From Flavobacterium tiangeerense (GTDB lineage Bacteria; Bacteroidota; Bacteroidia; Flavobacteriales; Flavobacteriaceae): a stretch of 64,000 nucleotides of DNA. The stretch is taken from positions 62,001 to 126,000 of the forward strand of contig NZ_VLKO01000004.1 of assembly GCF_007830355.1 (NCBI RefSeq). The letters run 5' to 3'. Positions 46,904-56,707 of this stretch are shown here, in pieces; position 1 is the stretch's first letter; every line of letters starts with the position of its first letter. The position numbers and the translations under genes are program-made. Below the pieces are notes generated by a model. That model was given only the letters and a program-made list of their open reading frames with translations. It made no database searches and was not told where the DNA came from.

Positions 46904-47746
46904 ATGTCTAAAAAGAATGTAGCAGTTATAGTTTGTTTTTGTTTGGCAAGTCTGTTTTCGAATGCTCAGACTCTAAAAATTATGACCTATAATATTCGTC
47001 TAGATATTGACTCTGACAAAGAGAATGACTGGACGCACAGAAAAGATTTTTTTAATGGGCAGATTCGATTTTATGCACCCGATATTTTTGGAATTCAGGA
47101 AGCAAAACCCAATCAGGTATTGGATATAGCAACTGCACTTCCACAATACAGTTATGTTGGGATTGGAAGAGACGGAGTAGGAAAAGGAGAATCGTCGAAT
47201 ATTTTTTATGCCAAAGGAATATTTAAAGTAATCGAATCCAATACATTTTGGCTATCGGCAACACCCGAATCCATTTCAATGGGATGGGACGCAGCTTGCA
47301 ACCGAGTTTGTTCGTATGCACTCTTAAAAAACAAACAAACAAATAATATGATTTGGGTCTTTAATACCCATTTAGATCATATAGGTGAAGATGCTAGAAC
47401 CAAAGGATTAGATCTAATACTTTCGAAAATAGAGAAATTAAATACGAATAAATATCCCGTTGTTTTGATGGGTGATTTTAATTCAGAACCAGAAACAGAG
47501 CGGATTATTAAGTTAAAAAAAATAATGAATGACGCCAAAAGTATTTCGAAAGAAAAACCTTTTGGGCCGTACGGAACTTTTAATAATTTTAAATACAACG
47601 AAGCATCAACACATTTGATTGATTACATTTTCTTATCAAAAAGCAACGTTATTACTGTTCAAAAATATGCTGTTTTATCGGATGCTAAAGACTTAAAATA
47701 CCCATCAGATCATTTCCCTGTTTTTATCGAAATTAATTACAAATAA
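46904..47746 (+). CDS. Secreted endonuclease/exonuclease/phosphatase-family protein
   Basis: The 280-residue protein has a signal peptide (about 1-20, SLFSNAQ) and a DNase I-like fold with TYNIRLDIDSDKENDW, IFGIQEAKP, NTHLDHIGEDAR, VVLMGDFNSEPETE and YPSDHFPVF, giving the conserved Asn, Glu, His, Asp and SDH residues. Related proteins are found in many Bacteroidota PULs. The substrate may be a phosphodiester or phosphoester on glycan or lipid, and nuclease activity is not implied. It lies between GH16 and GH30. Confidence 0.85.
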   Translation: MSKKNVAVIVCFCLASLFSNAQTLKIMTYNIRLDIDSDKENDWTHRKDFFNGQIRFYAPDIFGIQEAKPNQVLDIATALPQYSYVGIGRDGVGKGESSNIFYAKGIFKVIESNTFWLSATPESISMGWDAACNRVCSYALLKNKQTNNMIWVFNTHLDHIGEDARTKGLDLILSKIEKLNTNKYPVVLMGDFNSEPETERIIKLKKIMNDAKSISKEKPFGPYGTFNNFKYNEASTHLIDYIFLSKSNVITVQKYAVLSDAKDLKYPSDHFPVFIEINYK

Positions 47747-47749
47747 ACA

Positions 47750-49204
47750 ATGAAAAAAATACATCAAATAGGAAAGTTATTTTTTATAATAGCTTTTTCA
47801 GCCATGAACATTAGTTGTACCTCTTCAAATGATGGAGGAGATTCACCAACTCCTACGCCAACTCCGGTAGTAAAGAATGAAGTTGATTTTTGGCTGACTA
47901 AAGGTAATCAATCAGTTCTTTTGCAAAAGCAAACCAATATTTTAGCTTTTGGTAGTAAAGCAAATATTTATCAGAATATTGAAATTAACGATACTCAAAA
48001 ATATCAAACCGTGGATGGTTTTGGGTTTACATTGACTGGAGGTAGTGCGCAAGTGATCAATCAGTTGACTGCTCAAAAAAAGAAAGACTTATTGCAGGAA
48101 TTATTTGGTTCAGGTGATGCTTCAATTGGACTGAGTTACTTAAGAATTAGTATTGGTGCATCTGATTTGAATGCAGCTCCTTTTACTTATGACGATATGC
48201 CATCAGGTCAAACAGATGTTAGTTTGACTAATTTTAGTCTAGCTCCTGATAAGATAGATTTGATTCCCTTGCTGAAAGAAATTTTGGCAATCAATCCGAA
48301 TATTAAAATAATGGGATCACCATGGACCGCACCACTTTGGATGAAAGACAATTCAAATTTTGTGGGTGGTAGTCTACAGCCTAAATATTATGATGTATAT
48401 GCTCAGTATTTTGTAAAATTCATTCAAAAAATGAAAGGGGAAGGAATTGTAATTGATGCGATTACTCCTCAAAATGAACCTTTACACGGGGGTAACAATC
48501 CGAGTATGGTAATGACTGCCTTACAGCAGGCCGATTTTATAAAAAACAACTTAGGTCCAGCATTTAAATCAAACAACATTACTACAAAGATTATTACTTA
48601 CGATCATAATTGTGATAATCCCCAATATCCAATAACAATCTTAAAAGATGCTGTAGCTTACCCTTTTGTAACTGGTTCTGCATTTCATTTGTATGGAGGT
48701 GATATTAGCGCACTTACAACCGTTCATGATGCATTTCCAAATAAGGAGGTTTATTTCACAGAGCAATACACTTCATCTACAGGATCATTTAACGGAGATT
48801 TAAAATGGCAAGTAAAAAATGTAATTATTGGTTCCATGCGAAATTGGAGTAAAATTGCACTACAGTGGAATCTTGCTAATGACGGTACTTTTGGTCCTCA
48901 TACGCAAGGAGGATGTTCAACGTGTAAGGGAGCAATAACGATAAACAGCACGGAATCATTAACGCGTAACGTTGGTTATTACATTGCAGCTCATGCTTCT
49001 AAATTCATCCCTGCGGGTTCTATTAGAATTGGTAGTGCTATTGTAGGCAATTTACAAAATGTTGCTTTTAAAACTCCTGAGGGAAAGAAAGTACTATTAG
49101 TTCTTAACGACGGAAGTGCTCCAGAATTATTCAATATTAAATACAATGGAAAATGGATTACTACTTCACTAGAAGCAGGAGCAGTAGGAACATATATCTG
49201 GTAA
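47750..49204 (+). CDS. GH30 glucosidase/glucanase lipoprotein
   Basis: The 484-residue lipoprotein has Cys23 (NISCTSS) followed by a Thr-Pro linker. The GH30 TIM barrel has acid/base Glu243 in PQNEPLHG and nucleophile Glu338 in YFTEQY, with the small beta-sandwich at the C-terminus. GH30 subfamilies 1 and 3 include beta-1,6-glucanases and beta-glucosidases, and exact specificity cannot be read from sequence. It begins 3 bp after the preceding stop, so the two are cotranscribed. Confidence 0.9.
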   Translation: MKKIHQIGKLFFIIAFSAMNISCTSSNDGGDSPTPTPTPVVKNEVDFWLTKGNQSVLLQKQTNILAFGSKANIYQNIEINDTQKYQTVDGFGFTLTGGSAQVINQLTAQKKKDLLQELFGSGDASIGLSYLRISIGASDLNAAPFTYDDMPSGQTDVSLTNFSLAPDKIDLIPLLKEILAINPNIKIMGSPWTAPLWMKDNSNFVGGSLQPKYYDVYAQYFVKFIQKMKGEGIVIDAITPQNEPLHGGNNPSMVMTALQQADFIKNNLGPAFKSNNITTKIITYDHNCDNPQYPITILKDAVAYPFVTGSAFHLYGGDISALTTVHDAFPNKEVYFTEQYTSSTGSFNGDLKWQVKNVIIGSMRNWSKIALQWNLANDGTFGPHTQGGCSTCKGAITINSTESLTRNVGYYIAAHASKFIPAGSIRIGSAIVGNLQNVAFKTPEGKKVLLVLNDGSAPELFNIKYNGKWITTSLEAGAVGTYIW

Positions 49205-49241
49205 TAAAGCATCTATAAAATTAATTTTCACTATTAAAATC

Positions 49242-50699
49242 ATGAAAAAAATAACTACCACGTTAGTGGTGCTATCCTCAATTTTTGTTTTTGCGCAGCA
49301 AAAAAGTAAATCAAAAAATCAATCTTTTCAATCAATTGGCAAAACAGTTACAGTTTATACAACAGCCGAAAGTACTAATTTAAGATTAACAAAAACGAAT
49401 AATCTCACGTTTTCAGAATTAATTCAGCCTATTGAAACACAGATTTGTGTTTTTGTAAATCCAGAGAAAACGTTTCAATCATTTCTGGGAATTGGAGGTG
49501 CAGTTACGGATGCCAGTGCCGAAGTTTTTGCCAAATTATCGAGTGACAAAAAACAAGAATTCTTGAATGCATATTACAGTAAGGACAAAGGAATTGGATA
49601 TTCTTTGATGCGAACTACGATTCACAGTTCAGATTTTGCTTCTGCAAGTTATACCTATGTAAAGGAAGGCGATACTGAATTGAAAACTTTTTCTATAGAA
49701 CATGATAGAGAATTTAAAATCCCTTTGATCAAAAAAGCAATAGAGACTGCTGGCGGAAAAATGACTTTATATGCAAGTCCTTGGAGCCCTCCCGCTTTTA
49801 TGAAAAGTAATAAAGTTATGCTCAAAGGAGGGACGCTTTTGCCAGAGTATTTCCAGTCTTGGGCAACGTATTATACCAAGTTTGTAAAAGCCTATGAAAA
49901 AGAAGGGATTCCAATTTGGGGTATTTCAATACAAAATGAGCCAATGGCAGTTCAAACTTGGGAATCCTGTGTGTTTACTGCCGAAGCTGAGCGGGATTTC
50001 TTGAAGAATTTTCTTGGTCAAACAATGAAAAAAGAAGGCTTAGGAGCAAAAAAAATAATAGTTTGGGACCACAATCGAGATTTGATGGTGCAACGTGCCA
50101 ATACTATTTTTGGAGATCCAGAAGCGGCCAAATATGCTTGGGGAATGGGTTTTCATTGGTACGAAACTTGGGCAGGTGGTTCCCCAATGTTTGATAATGT
50201 AGCCCGTGTGCATGAAGCATATCCTGATAAAAACTTGATGTTTACCGAAGGATGTGTCGAAAAATTTGATGCCAAAAACTACCAACTGTGGGCCAATGGA
50301 GAGCGTTATGGAAATTCTATGATAAACGATTTTAATAACGGAACTGTAGGTTGGACAGATTGGAATATTCTTTTGGATGAAAAAGGGGGACCCAATCATG
50401 TTGGAAATTTTTGTTTTGCACCCATTCATGCGGACACTACAACGGGTGAATTAATTTATACACCATCGTATTACTATATTGGACATTTTTCAAAATTCAT
50501 TCGTCCAGAAGCTAAAAGAGTGAGTACTGCTGTGAGCAGAAGTAGTTTGTTGAGTACTTCATTTTTAAATAAAGATGGTAAAATGGTAACTGTTGTAATG
50601 AATCAAAGTGAGGCTAGTGTAATTTACAATTTGTGTGTAGGAACTCAAGCTACCCAAATTACTATTTTGCCAAATGCAATTCAAACATTGGTTTATTAA
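49242..50699 (+). CDS. GH30 glycosidase, second enzyme
   Basis: The 485-residue protein has a cleavable signal peptide (about 1-18, FVFAQ) rather than a lipobox. Acid/base Glu233 lies in QNEPMA and nucleophile Glu336 in MFTEGCV. The TESTQNL-like start of the fold and the C-terminal ITILPNAIQTLVY close the GH30 domain. It differs clearly from the upstream GH30, so the pair are paralogues of different branches and may split endo and exo roles on beta-1,6-linked glucan. It is predicted periplasmic. Confidence 0.9.
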   Translation: MKKITTTLVVLSSIFVFAQQKSKSKNQSFQSIGKTVTVYTTAESTNLRLTKTNNLTFSELIQPIETQICVFVNPEKTFQSFLGIGGAVTDASAEVFAKLSSDKKQEFLNAYYSKDKGIGYSLMRTTIHSSDFASASYTYVKEGDTELKTFSIEHDREFKIPLIKKAIETAGGKMTLYASPWSPPAFMKSNKVMLKGGTLLPEYFQSWATYYTKFVKAYEKEGIPIWGISIQNEPMAVQTWESCVFTAEAERDFLKNFLGQTMKKEGLGAKKIIVWDHNRDLMVQRANTIFGDPEAAKYAWGMGFHWYETWAGGSPMFDNVARVHEAYPDKNLMFTEGCVEKFDAKNYQLWANGERYGNSMINDFNNGTVGWTDWNILLDEKGGPNHVGNFCFAPIHADTTTGELIYTPSYYYIGHFSKFIRPEAKRVSTAVSRSSLLSTSFLNKDGKMVTVVMNQSEASVIYNLCVGTQATQITILPNAIQTLVY

Positions 50700-50758
50700 G
50701 GTAATAGGCTAATCTTTTTCTTATAGATTTAAGTATAAAACTAATTACAAAATATAGC

Positions 50759-50783
50759 CTAAAAGGTCTTAATGACCTTTTAG
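50759..50783 (+). terminator. Hairpin after the second GH30 gene
   Basis: A perfect 10-bp stem CTAAAAGGTC/GACCTTTTAG encloses a 5-nt loop. There is no strong T-run after it, so it is a weak terminator or an mRNA-stabilising hairpin. Confidence 0.55.
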
Positions 50784-50919
50784 AATTGCTCCTTACAGAT
50801 CATATTCATTAATGCTACATATTTTTAGTATTGATATATTGATGTCTGGTTGAAAAGTGATTTTTTTTGAGATCAACTCTTTTGTATAATCTTTATATAA
50901 TATTAACTAACCAAAAACT

Positions 50920-52845
50920 ATGAAGAACAATAAACCAAAAACCAGAATAAACCAGAAACTTAGATTTCAACAAAGTAGTATTAGCATGATGCTCTTATTT
51001 CTTTGTTTACAAGTAAACTCCCAGAGACTGACTGTTTCAAACACAGGAGCCAAGATACTCAAAGACGGAAACCCTATAACCTTAAGAGGTGTGAATTTTG
51101 GCAATTGGCTTGTTTGGGAGGGATACATGATGAATATTGAGCCAGGTGGCAATGTGAGAGAAAAATCGCCTACTCAAATTAGAGGATTATTTAAAGACTT
51201 ATTTGGAAATGATGAAGCAAAAACAGTAAGTTTTGAAAATAATTGGAGAAATTCATACATCACAAATTCTGATTTTGCTCAAGCAAAAGCGCTAGGTTAT
51301 AACGTTGTTAGAATCCCGTTTGCATATAATATGTTTTGGAATCAAAATACTGGTACTCTTACTAATGATGGATTCATTTGGCTAGATAAAGCAGTGACTT
51401 GGGCCAAAAATAATAATATACACGTAATTCTTTGTTTGCATACAGCACCAGGTTATCAAAGTAAAAGTTATACTTGCGACAATCCAAACGGTGCGATACC
51501 AGATTTTTGGAACAACTGGAACAATGTTAACATTGCTGCGAGTATTTGGAATCATATAGCAAATCATTATAAAAATTTTGTTGGTAATGAGTGGATTGCG
51601 GGCTATGACCTACTTAATGAACCAGTTTTGGACAATGGAAATGGTCAAAAAAGTAGTTTAATGGCTTCTTATAAAGTAATGACTGCAAGAATCAGAGAGG
51701 TCGATTCAAATCATCTCATTTTTGCACAAGGAAATTATTATGGCAGTGATTTTTATGATATGTTGCAACGATGGGACTCAAACCTCGTATTCGAAAATCA
51801 TTATTATGGACCACAAGGGCAGTTAGATCCCAATCCTGATTTGAATTTAATAAAAGGACAAGGTGCCGCATTGAATATTCCTGTATGGGCGGGAGAATTT
51901 GGAGAGAATACCTTGGATTGGATTCGTGATGCCAGAATAGATTATGATGCTGCCAACGTTGGTTGGGCATTTTGGGCTTGGAAAAGACAATACACCGATC
52001 GATCTATTTACTCTTTTCCTGGTACTCCAAAATGGGATGCGCTTTGTAATTATGTGAAATTTGGAAGTGCCAAACCTAGTATAGCTGATGCAATAACAGC
52101 AACTAATGAAATTTGTAATAAATCTTTATTAGCCAATTGTAATTTAGTCAGCACATTACAAGACAGGCTCAGACCTATTGCTCCTATTGGCAGCGTAATA
52201 GCACTCCAAAATAGCGGTAAATATGTTTCTTCAAACAATAGCGTGGGAGTGGTAACTGCAGATAGAGGTACAGCTCAAGGTTGGGAAAAATTTACAGTTG
52301 TAAATGCGGGGGACAATAAAATTGCTCTAAAAGACAGTAATGGAAAATATATGAATTCGCAAAACGGAGCTTCACCTGTTACGTCTAATAGTACTGCTGT
52401 TAGTGGATGGGAATCATTTGAGTGGATTAATATTGGACAACAAGTAGCCTTAAAAGGATTCAATGGAAAATTTCTTTGTTCAGAAGGAGGCGCAGTTACT
52501 GGCATGAATTGTAACAGAGAATCCGTGTCTGGTTGGGAATCTTTTAATTACGCTTCAACTACTGCAAAAATATCGGTTGAAAAGACTCTAATAAATGAGA
52601 ATGAGTTTGCCGTATTTCCAAATCCAGTTTCTGATAAATTAAATTTTAGTGTTCCAGAAGGCTTTACCAAATACACTGCACAAATCTTTGACCTTACTGG
52701 CAAACAATATTCAATCACAAAAATAGATTCAAAAGAAAGTACAAATTCAATAGACATGAATAATTTACCTGATGGAGTTTATATTTTACGCTTGACCAAT
52801 AACCTCGAAGTTAAATCTGCAATCGTAATAAAGAAAAGTCGTTAA
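50920..52845 (+). CDS. GH5 glycosidase with fascin-like repeats and T9SS C-terminal signal
   Basis: The 641-residue protein has a signal region (about 18-35), a GH5 TIM barrel with acid/base Glu234 in LNEP and nucleophile Glu326 in WAGEFGE, and then a module at about 425-545 of three repeats of about 42 residues (SVIALQNSGKYVSS, NKIALKDSNGKYM, QVALKGFNGKFLC, each followed by GWE) resembling the fascin/beta-trefoil fold. The C-terminus from about 562 (NEFAVFPNPVSD to IVIKKSR) is a type A T9SS sorting domain, predicting export to the surface. GH5 enzymes of this form include exo-beta-1,3- and beta-1,6-glucanases. Confidence 0.9.
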   Translation: MKNNKPKTRINQKLRFQQSSISMMLLFLCLQVNSQRLTVSNTGAKILKDGNPITLRGVNFGNWLVWEGYMMNIEPGGNVREKSPTQIRGLFKDLFGNDEAKTVSFENNWRNSYITNSDFAQAKALGYNVVRIPFAYNMFWNQNTGTLTNDGFIWLDKAVTWAKNNNIHVILCLHTAPGYQSKSYTCDNPNGAIPDFWNNWNNVNIAASIWNHIANHYKNFVGNEWIAGYDLLNEPVLDNGNGQKSSLMASYKVMTARIREVDSNHLIFAQGNYYGSDFYDMLQRWDSNLVFENHYYGPQGQLDPNPDLNLIKGQGAALNIPVWAGEFGENTLDWIRDARIDYDAANVGWAFWAWKRQYTDRSIYSFPGTPKWDALCNYVKFGSAKPSIADAITATNEICNKSLLANCNLVSTLQDRLRPIAPIGSVIALQNSGKYVSSNNSVGVVTADRGTAQGWEKFTVVNAGDNKIALKDSNGKYMNSQNGASPVTSNSTAVSGWESFEWINIGQQVALKGFNGKFLCSEGGAVTGMNCNRESVSGWESFNYASTTAKISVEKTLINENEFAVFPNPVSDKLNFSVPEGFTKYTAQIFDLTGKQYSITKIDSKESTNSIDMNNLPDGVYILRLTNNLEVKSAIVIKKSR

Positions 52846-53224
52846 AAGTGATTTTAGGTACGTTCATTTATTCTAAAGTAAGTAGAATAAAGGGAATTCA
52901 ATAACCTATCGCAACAAAACAGACATACTATAATACTTGCATAAAACTCCCGGAGACCTAGAAAAAGATGCTGCAATATCTAATTACGATGCTTTATAAC
53001 CATCGCTCTGGGAGCAAATGCAAATTCAAAGTTGAAGTGTAATAGCAAAATGTTTTCTATTTATTTGCTAACACGCTACACTCAGAAAATATAATTCTTA
53101 AACATAGAATCAATAAAATTCGCGGATAATTCGCAGGAGGAAATTTTAATCTTGATTTTTTGGAGTTTAAAAAAGAAGCTAAGTCATACTAGCGATTTGG
53201 CTAATTGCATATAAAATTTTAATA
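52846..53224. other. Intergenic region with possible decayed coding fragment
   Basis: This 379-bp stretch has no credible gene. In one plus-strand frame a segment of about 20 codons near 52955-53000 reads TPGDLEKDAAISNYDAL before TAA, with stops immediately upstream, which could be the remnant end of a lost gene. No promoter element for bglX is evident. Confidence 0.3.
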
Positions 53225-55444
53225 ATGAAGAAAACAATAATATCAGCAATACTATTCTTCTCTGTTTTTGCCTTTTCACAGCAACAAACTACAGACCAAA
53301 AAGTGGAAATTTTGCTAAATAAAATGACGCTCGAAGAGAAAATTGGGCAACTCAACCAATACACGGGAGACAATTCCGCTACCGCACCTATTACCATTAA
53401 TTCCAATAAGAAAAGTGAAATTAAAAAAGGATTAATTGGTTCGATGTTGAATATTTTAGGAACAAAATATACACGGCAATACCAAGAATTAGCCATGCAA
53501 TCCCGATTGAAAATCCCTTTACTTTTTGGTCAAGATGTGATTCATGGATACAAAACAACTTTTCCAATTCCGCTGGCCGAAGCGGCAAGTTGGGATTTAA
53601 CTGCAATAGAACTTTCAGCCAGAATAGCGGCAACCGAAGCTGCTGCCTCAGGAATTCACTGGACATTTACGCCAATGGTGGATATTTCCCGTGACCCGCG
53701 CTGGGGCAGAGTGATGGAAGGTGCCGGTGAAGACACCTATTTGGGTTCAAAAATTGCCTATGCCAGAGTCAAAGGATTTCAAGGCAACTTGGGCGATGTG
53801 AATTCGGTTATGGCTTGTGTCAAACATTTTGCGGCCTATGGAGCAGCCATTGGCGGACGCGATTACAACTCGGTTGACATGAGCAACAGAATGCTTTGGG
53901 AAACCTATTTACCGCCTTTCAAAGCAGCTCTGGATGCGGGCGCTGCCACTTTCATGAATTCGTTTAATGACCTTAACGGAATACCGGCGAGTGGAAATAC
54001 CTATCTGCTTAGGGATATCTTGAAAGGAAAATGGAATTTCCAAGGTTTTGTGGTTTCTGATTGGGGTTCGATAGGCGAAATGGTGAATCACGGTTACGTA
54101 AAAGACAACAAAGAAGCAGCTCTAGCCTCAATAACTGCCGGAAGCGATATGGATATGGAAAGTAATGCCTACCGTTATCATTTGGAACAATTGGTAAAAG
54201 AAAATAAAGTTTCTGTAGCTTTAATTGACGATGCTGTAAAAAGAATTTTGCGCAAGAAATTTGAATTGGGACTTTTTGATGATCCCTATAAATTTTGTAA
54301 TCCAGAAAGGGAACAAAGAGAACTAAATAATCCGGAACATACCAAAGCGGCTAGAGAAATAGCTGCCAAAAGTATTGTTCTCTTGAAAAATGAAAGAGAT
54401 ATTTTGCCATTATCCAAAGGATTAAAAACGATCGCTTTTATTGGACCAATGGTAAAATCCAAAAGAGACAATCACGGATTTTGGGCTGTTGATTTAAAAG
54501 AGGTGGATTCGACTTATATCGTTTCACAATGGGAAGGCTTGGAGAATAAAGTAGGTAAAAGAACCAAAATTTTATATGCCAAAGGTTGCGGAGTAGAAAG
54601 CAAAAGCAAAGAAGGTTTTGCAGATGCTTTATTAGTTGCCAGCCAAGCCGAGGTGATTATTTTGAGTATTGGAGAAAATTTCAATAAAAGCGGGGAAGCC
54701 AAAAGCAAAAGCAACCTGCAATTACCCGGAGTTCAGGAAGATTTAATCAAAGAACTCCAAAAAACGGGGAAGCCAATAGTGATTTTGATAAATGCGGGAA
54801 GACCACTGGTTTTTGATTGGATTGCCGATAATATGCCGACAATGGTCTATACCTGGTGGCTAGGTTCTGAGGCAGGAAATGCCATTGCCGATGTTCTTTT
54901 TGGAGATTATAACCCTTCTGGAAAATTACCAATGTCATTCCCAAGAACCGAAGGACAAATTCCGATTTATTACAATCATTTCAATACTGGACGACCTTCT
55001 ATTAATGAAGATAAAGTGTATAAATCGGCTTATATTGATTTGCCCAATTCCCCAAAATTCCCATTTGGATTCGGATTGAGTTATACGACTTTTGAATATT
55101 CGGATTTGAAATTGTCTAAAAAAACAATGAAGAATAGTGAATTCATTTCGGTTTCGGTAAACATAAAAAATGTGGGAAGCGTGAAAGGGGAAGAGGTGGT
55201 TCAGTTGTATTTGAGAGACAAAGTGGGTTCGGTAGTGCGCCCAATTATCGAGCTGAAAGATTTTCAAAAAATCAGTTTGAATCGAGGGGAAACCAAAACC
55301 ATTCAGTTTACGATAGACAATCAAAAACTGTCTTTTTATAACAATGCATTGGAATTCGGTTCAGAACCGGGTGATTTCGATCTGATGATTGGGTCGTCTT
55401 CGGCAGATATCCGTTTGAGAGACAGTTTTGAATTGGTAAAATAA
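53225..55444 (+). CDS. bglX: GH3 beta-glucosidase BglX-like
   Basis: The 739-residue protein has a signal peptide (about 1-19, VFAFSQ), a GH3 N-terminal barrel with VKHFAAYG (Lys200-His201) and nucleophile Asp279 in FVVSDWGS, a GH3 C domain (about 390-600) and a fibronectin III-like end (about 650-720). It is predicted periplasmic and would release glucose from beta-linked oligosaccharides imported through SusCD. It is 14 bp upstream of the esterase gene, so the two form one unit. Confidence 0.94.
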   Translation: MKKTIISAILFFSVFAFSQQQTTDQKVEILLNKMTLEEKIGQLNQYTGDNSATAPITINSNKKSEIKKGLIGSMLNILGTKYTRQYQELAMQSRLKIPLLFGQDVIHGYKTTFPIPLAEAASWDLTAIELSARIAATEAAASGIHWTFTPMVDISRDPRWGRVMEGAGEDTYLGSKIAYARVKGFQGNLGDVNSVMACVKHFAAYGAAIGGRDYNSVDMSNRMLWETYLPPFKAALDAGAATFMNSFNDLNGIPASGNTYLLRDILKGKWNFQGFVVSDWGSIGEMVNHGYVKDNKEAALASITAGSDMDMESNAYRYHLEQLVKENKVSVALIDDAVKRILRKKFELGLFDDPYKFCNPEREQRELNNPEHTKAAREIAAKSIVLLKNERDILPLSKGLKTIAFIGPMVKSKRDNHGFWAVDLKEVDSTYIVSQWEGLENKVGKRTKILYAKGCGVESKSKEGFADALLVASQAEVIILSIGENFNKSGEAKSKSNLQLPGVQEDLIKELQKTGKPIVILINAGRPLVFDWIADNMPTMVYTWWLGSEAGNAIADVLFGDYNPSGKLPMSFPRTEGQIPIYYNHFNTGRPSINEDKVYKSAYIDLPNSPKFPFGFGLSYTTFEYSDLKLSKKTMKNSEFISVSVNIKNVGSVKGEEVVQLYLRDKVGSVVRPIIELKDFQKISLNRGETKTIQFTIDNQKLSFYNNALEFGSEPGDFDLMIGSSSADIRLRDSFELVK

Positions 55445-55458
55445 TTTAAATAATTTAT

Positions 55459-56370
55459 ATGAAATATATTTTAATGTTTTTTCTAGTGCCTTATTTGCTT
55501 TTGGCACAAACCAAAAAAGATACCATCAGAGTATTTTATTTGGGAGGTCAGTCGAACATGCAAGGGTATGGGTATGTAAAAGAGCTACCCGATTCTTTAA
55601 ATAAAAAAAATAAAAATGTTTTTATTTACCAAGGAAATCCTGTCGGAGATAATGATGCAACTGGAGGTTTAGGAAAGTGGGATGTGCTTCAGCCAGGGAA
55701 CGGAACTGGTTTTGCTTCGGATGGAAAAAACAATACACTTTCGGATCGATTTGGTGTTGAGCTTTCGTTTGCAAAAAAACTACAAGAATTATATCCAAAC
55801 CAAAAACTTGCGATTATAAAATATGCCAGAAATGGATCATCGATTGATAGTAGCGGGACTGCCTATTTTGGTGCTTGGGAGCCTGATTTTAGAGGAGGAA
55901 AAGGAATCAATCAATACGATTATTTTCTAAAAACAGTCAACAATGCTATGGCTGTACAAGACATAAATGGTGATGGAATTGAAGATGTTTTGATTCCAAG
56001 CGGTATTATTTGGATGCAAGGAGAAAGTGATGCCGATAAAACAGAACTGGTAGCCAATCAATATTATGCAAATTTGAAAAGGTTGATGGAACTTATGCGA
56101 GCGACTTTTAGAAACAATGATTTACCAATAGTCATTGGAAAAATATCCGATTCCGGTAATGATGTGGATGGAAAAGTTTGGGGTTTTGGAGAATTGGTGC
56201 AATATGGTCAAGAAAAATTTGCAGCAACTGAACCCAATGTAGCAATTGTAAGGAGTACTAGCGATTATAAATATTCAGATAAATACCATTATAAAAGTGA
56301 CGGTTATATTGATTTGGGAAAAGAATTTGCAAAGGCAGTTTTTCTTCTGAATAAAAAGAAATCCCAATAA
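55459..56370 (+). CDS. Sialate O-acetylesterase-family (SASA) carbohydrate esterase
   Basis: The 303-residue protein has a signal peptide (about 1-16, LLLA) and an SGNH-type fold: GQSNM at residues 30-34 with Ser32 the nucleophile, WMQGESDAD (Glu/Asp stabilising loop), and DxxH at Asp274-His277. A DINGDGIED segment at 168-176 resembles a calcium-binding loop. The family removes acetyl groups from sugars. Within a glucan PUL it would take off acetyl decorations. Its 3' 550 bp are duplicated at 59662-60211. Confidence 0.88.
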   Translation: MKYILMFFLVPYLLLAQTKKDTIRVFYLGGQSNMQGYGYVKELPDSLNKKNKNVFIYQGNPVGDNDATGGLGKWDVLQPGNGTGFASDGKNNTLSDRFGVELSFAKKLQELYPNQKLAIIKYARNGSSIDSSGTAYFGAWEPDFRGGKGINQYDYFLKTVNNAMAVQDINGDGIEDVLIPSGIIWMQGESDADKTELVANQYYANLKRLMELMRATFRNNDLPIVIGKISDSGNDVDGKVWGFGELVQYGQEKFAATEPNVAIVRSTSDYKYSDKYHYKSDGYIDLGKEFAKAVFLLNKKKSQ

Positions 56371-56524
56371 AACCAAAGGAGAATATTTGAATTGACGGCG
56401 TATCAAAAACATTAGATTTTAATTTTTAGAAAACATGCTTTAAGTTCTAAAAAAAGTAAAAATTAGGATTAACTGTTCGTTTGCAGTCCCTAATAATTCA
56501 TAATTTTAAAAAATTAACTAGTAC

Positions 56525-56556
56525 AAGCCGATAAATTTAAAAATTTATTGGCTTTT
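56525..56556 (+). terminator. Terminator after the esterase gene
   Basis: AGCCGATAAATTT pairs with AAATTTATTGGCT (one wobble) and a T-run follows. It closes the bglX-esterase transcript and isolates the blaI-like operon. Confidence 0.85.
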
Positions 56557-56707
56557 TCATTTTGGATAATTTGTAAAGCATTCATCGATAGCTACAAGCA
56601 CGGGCAAGACACAACTTCGCTGAGCTTGAAAAATAGTATCAAAATCACTTCTTGTCTTAGTTTACTCTAAATACTAACGATTTAGTTAAAATATTAACCA
56701 ATTAGTT

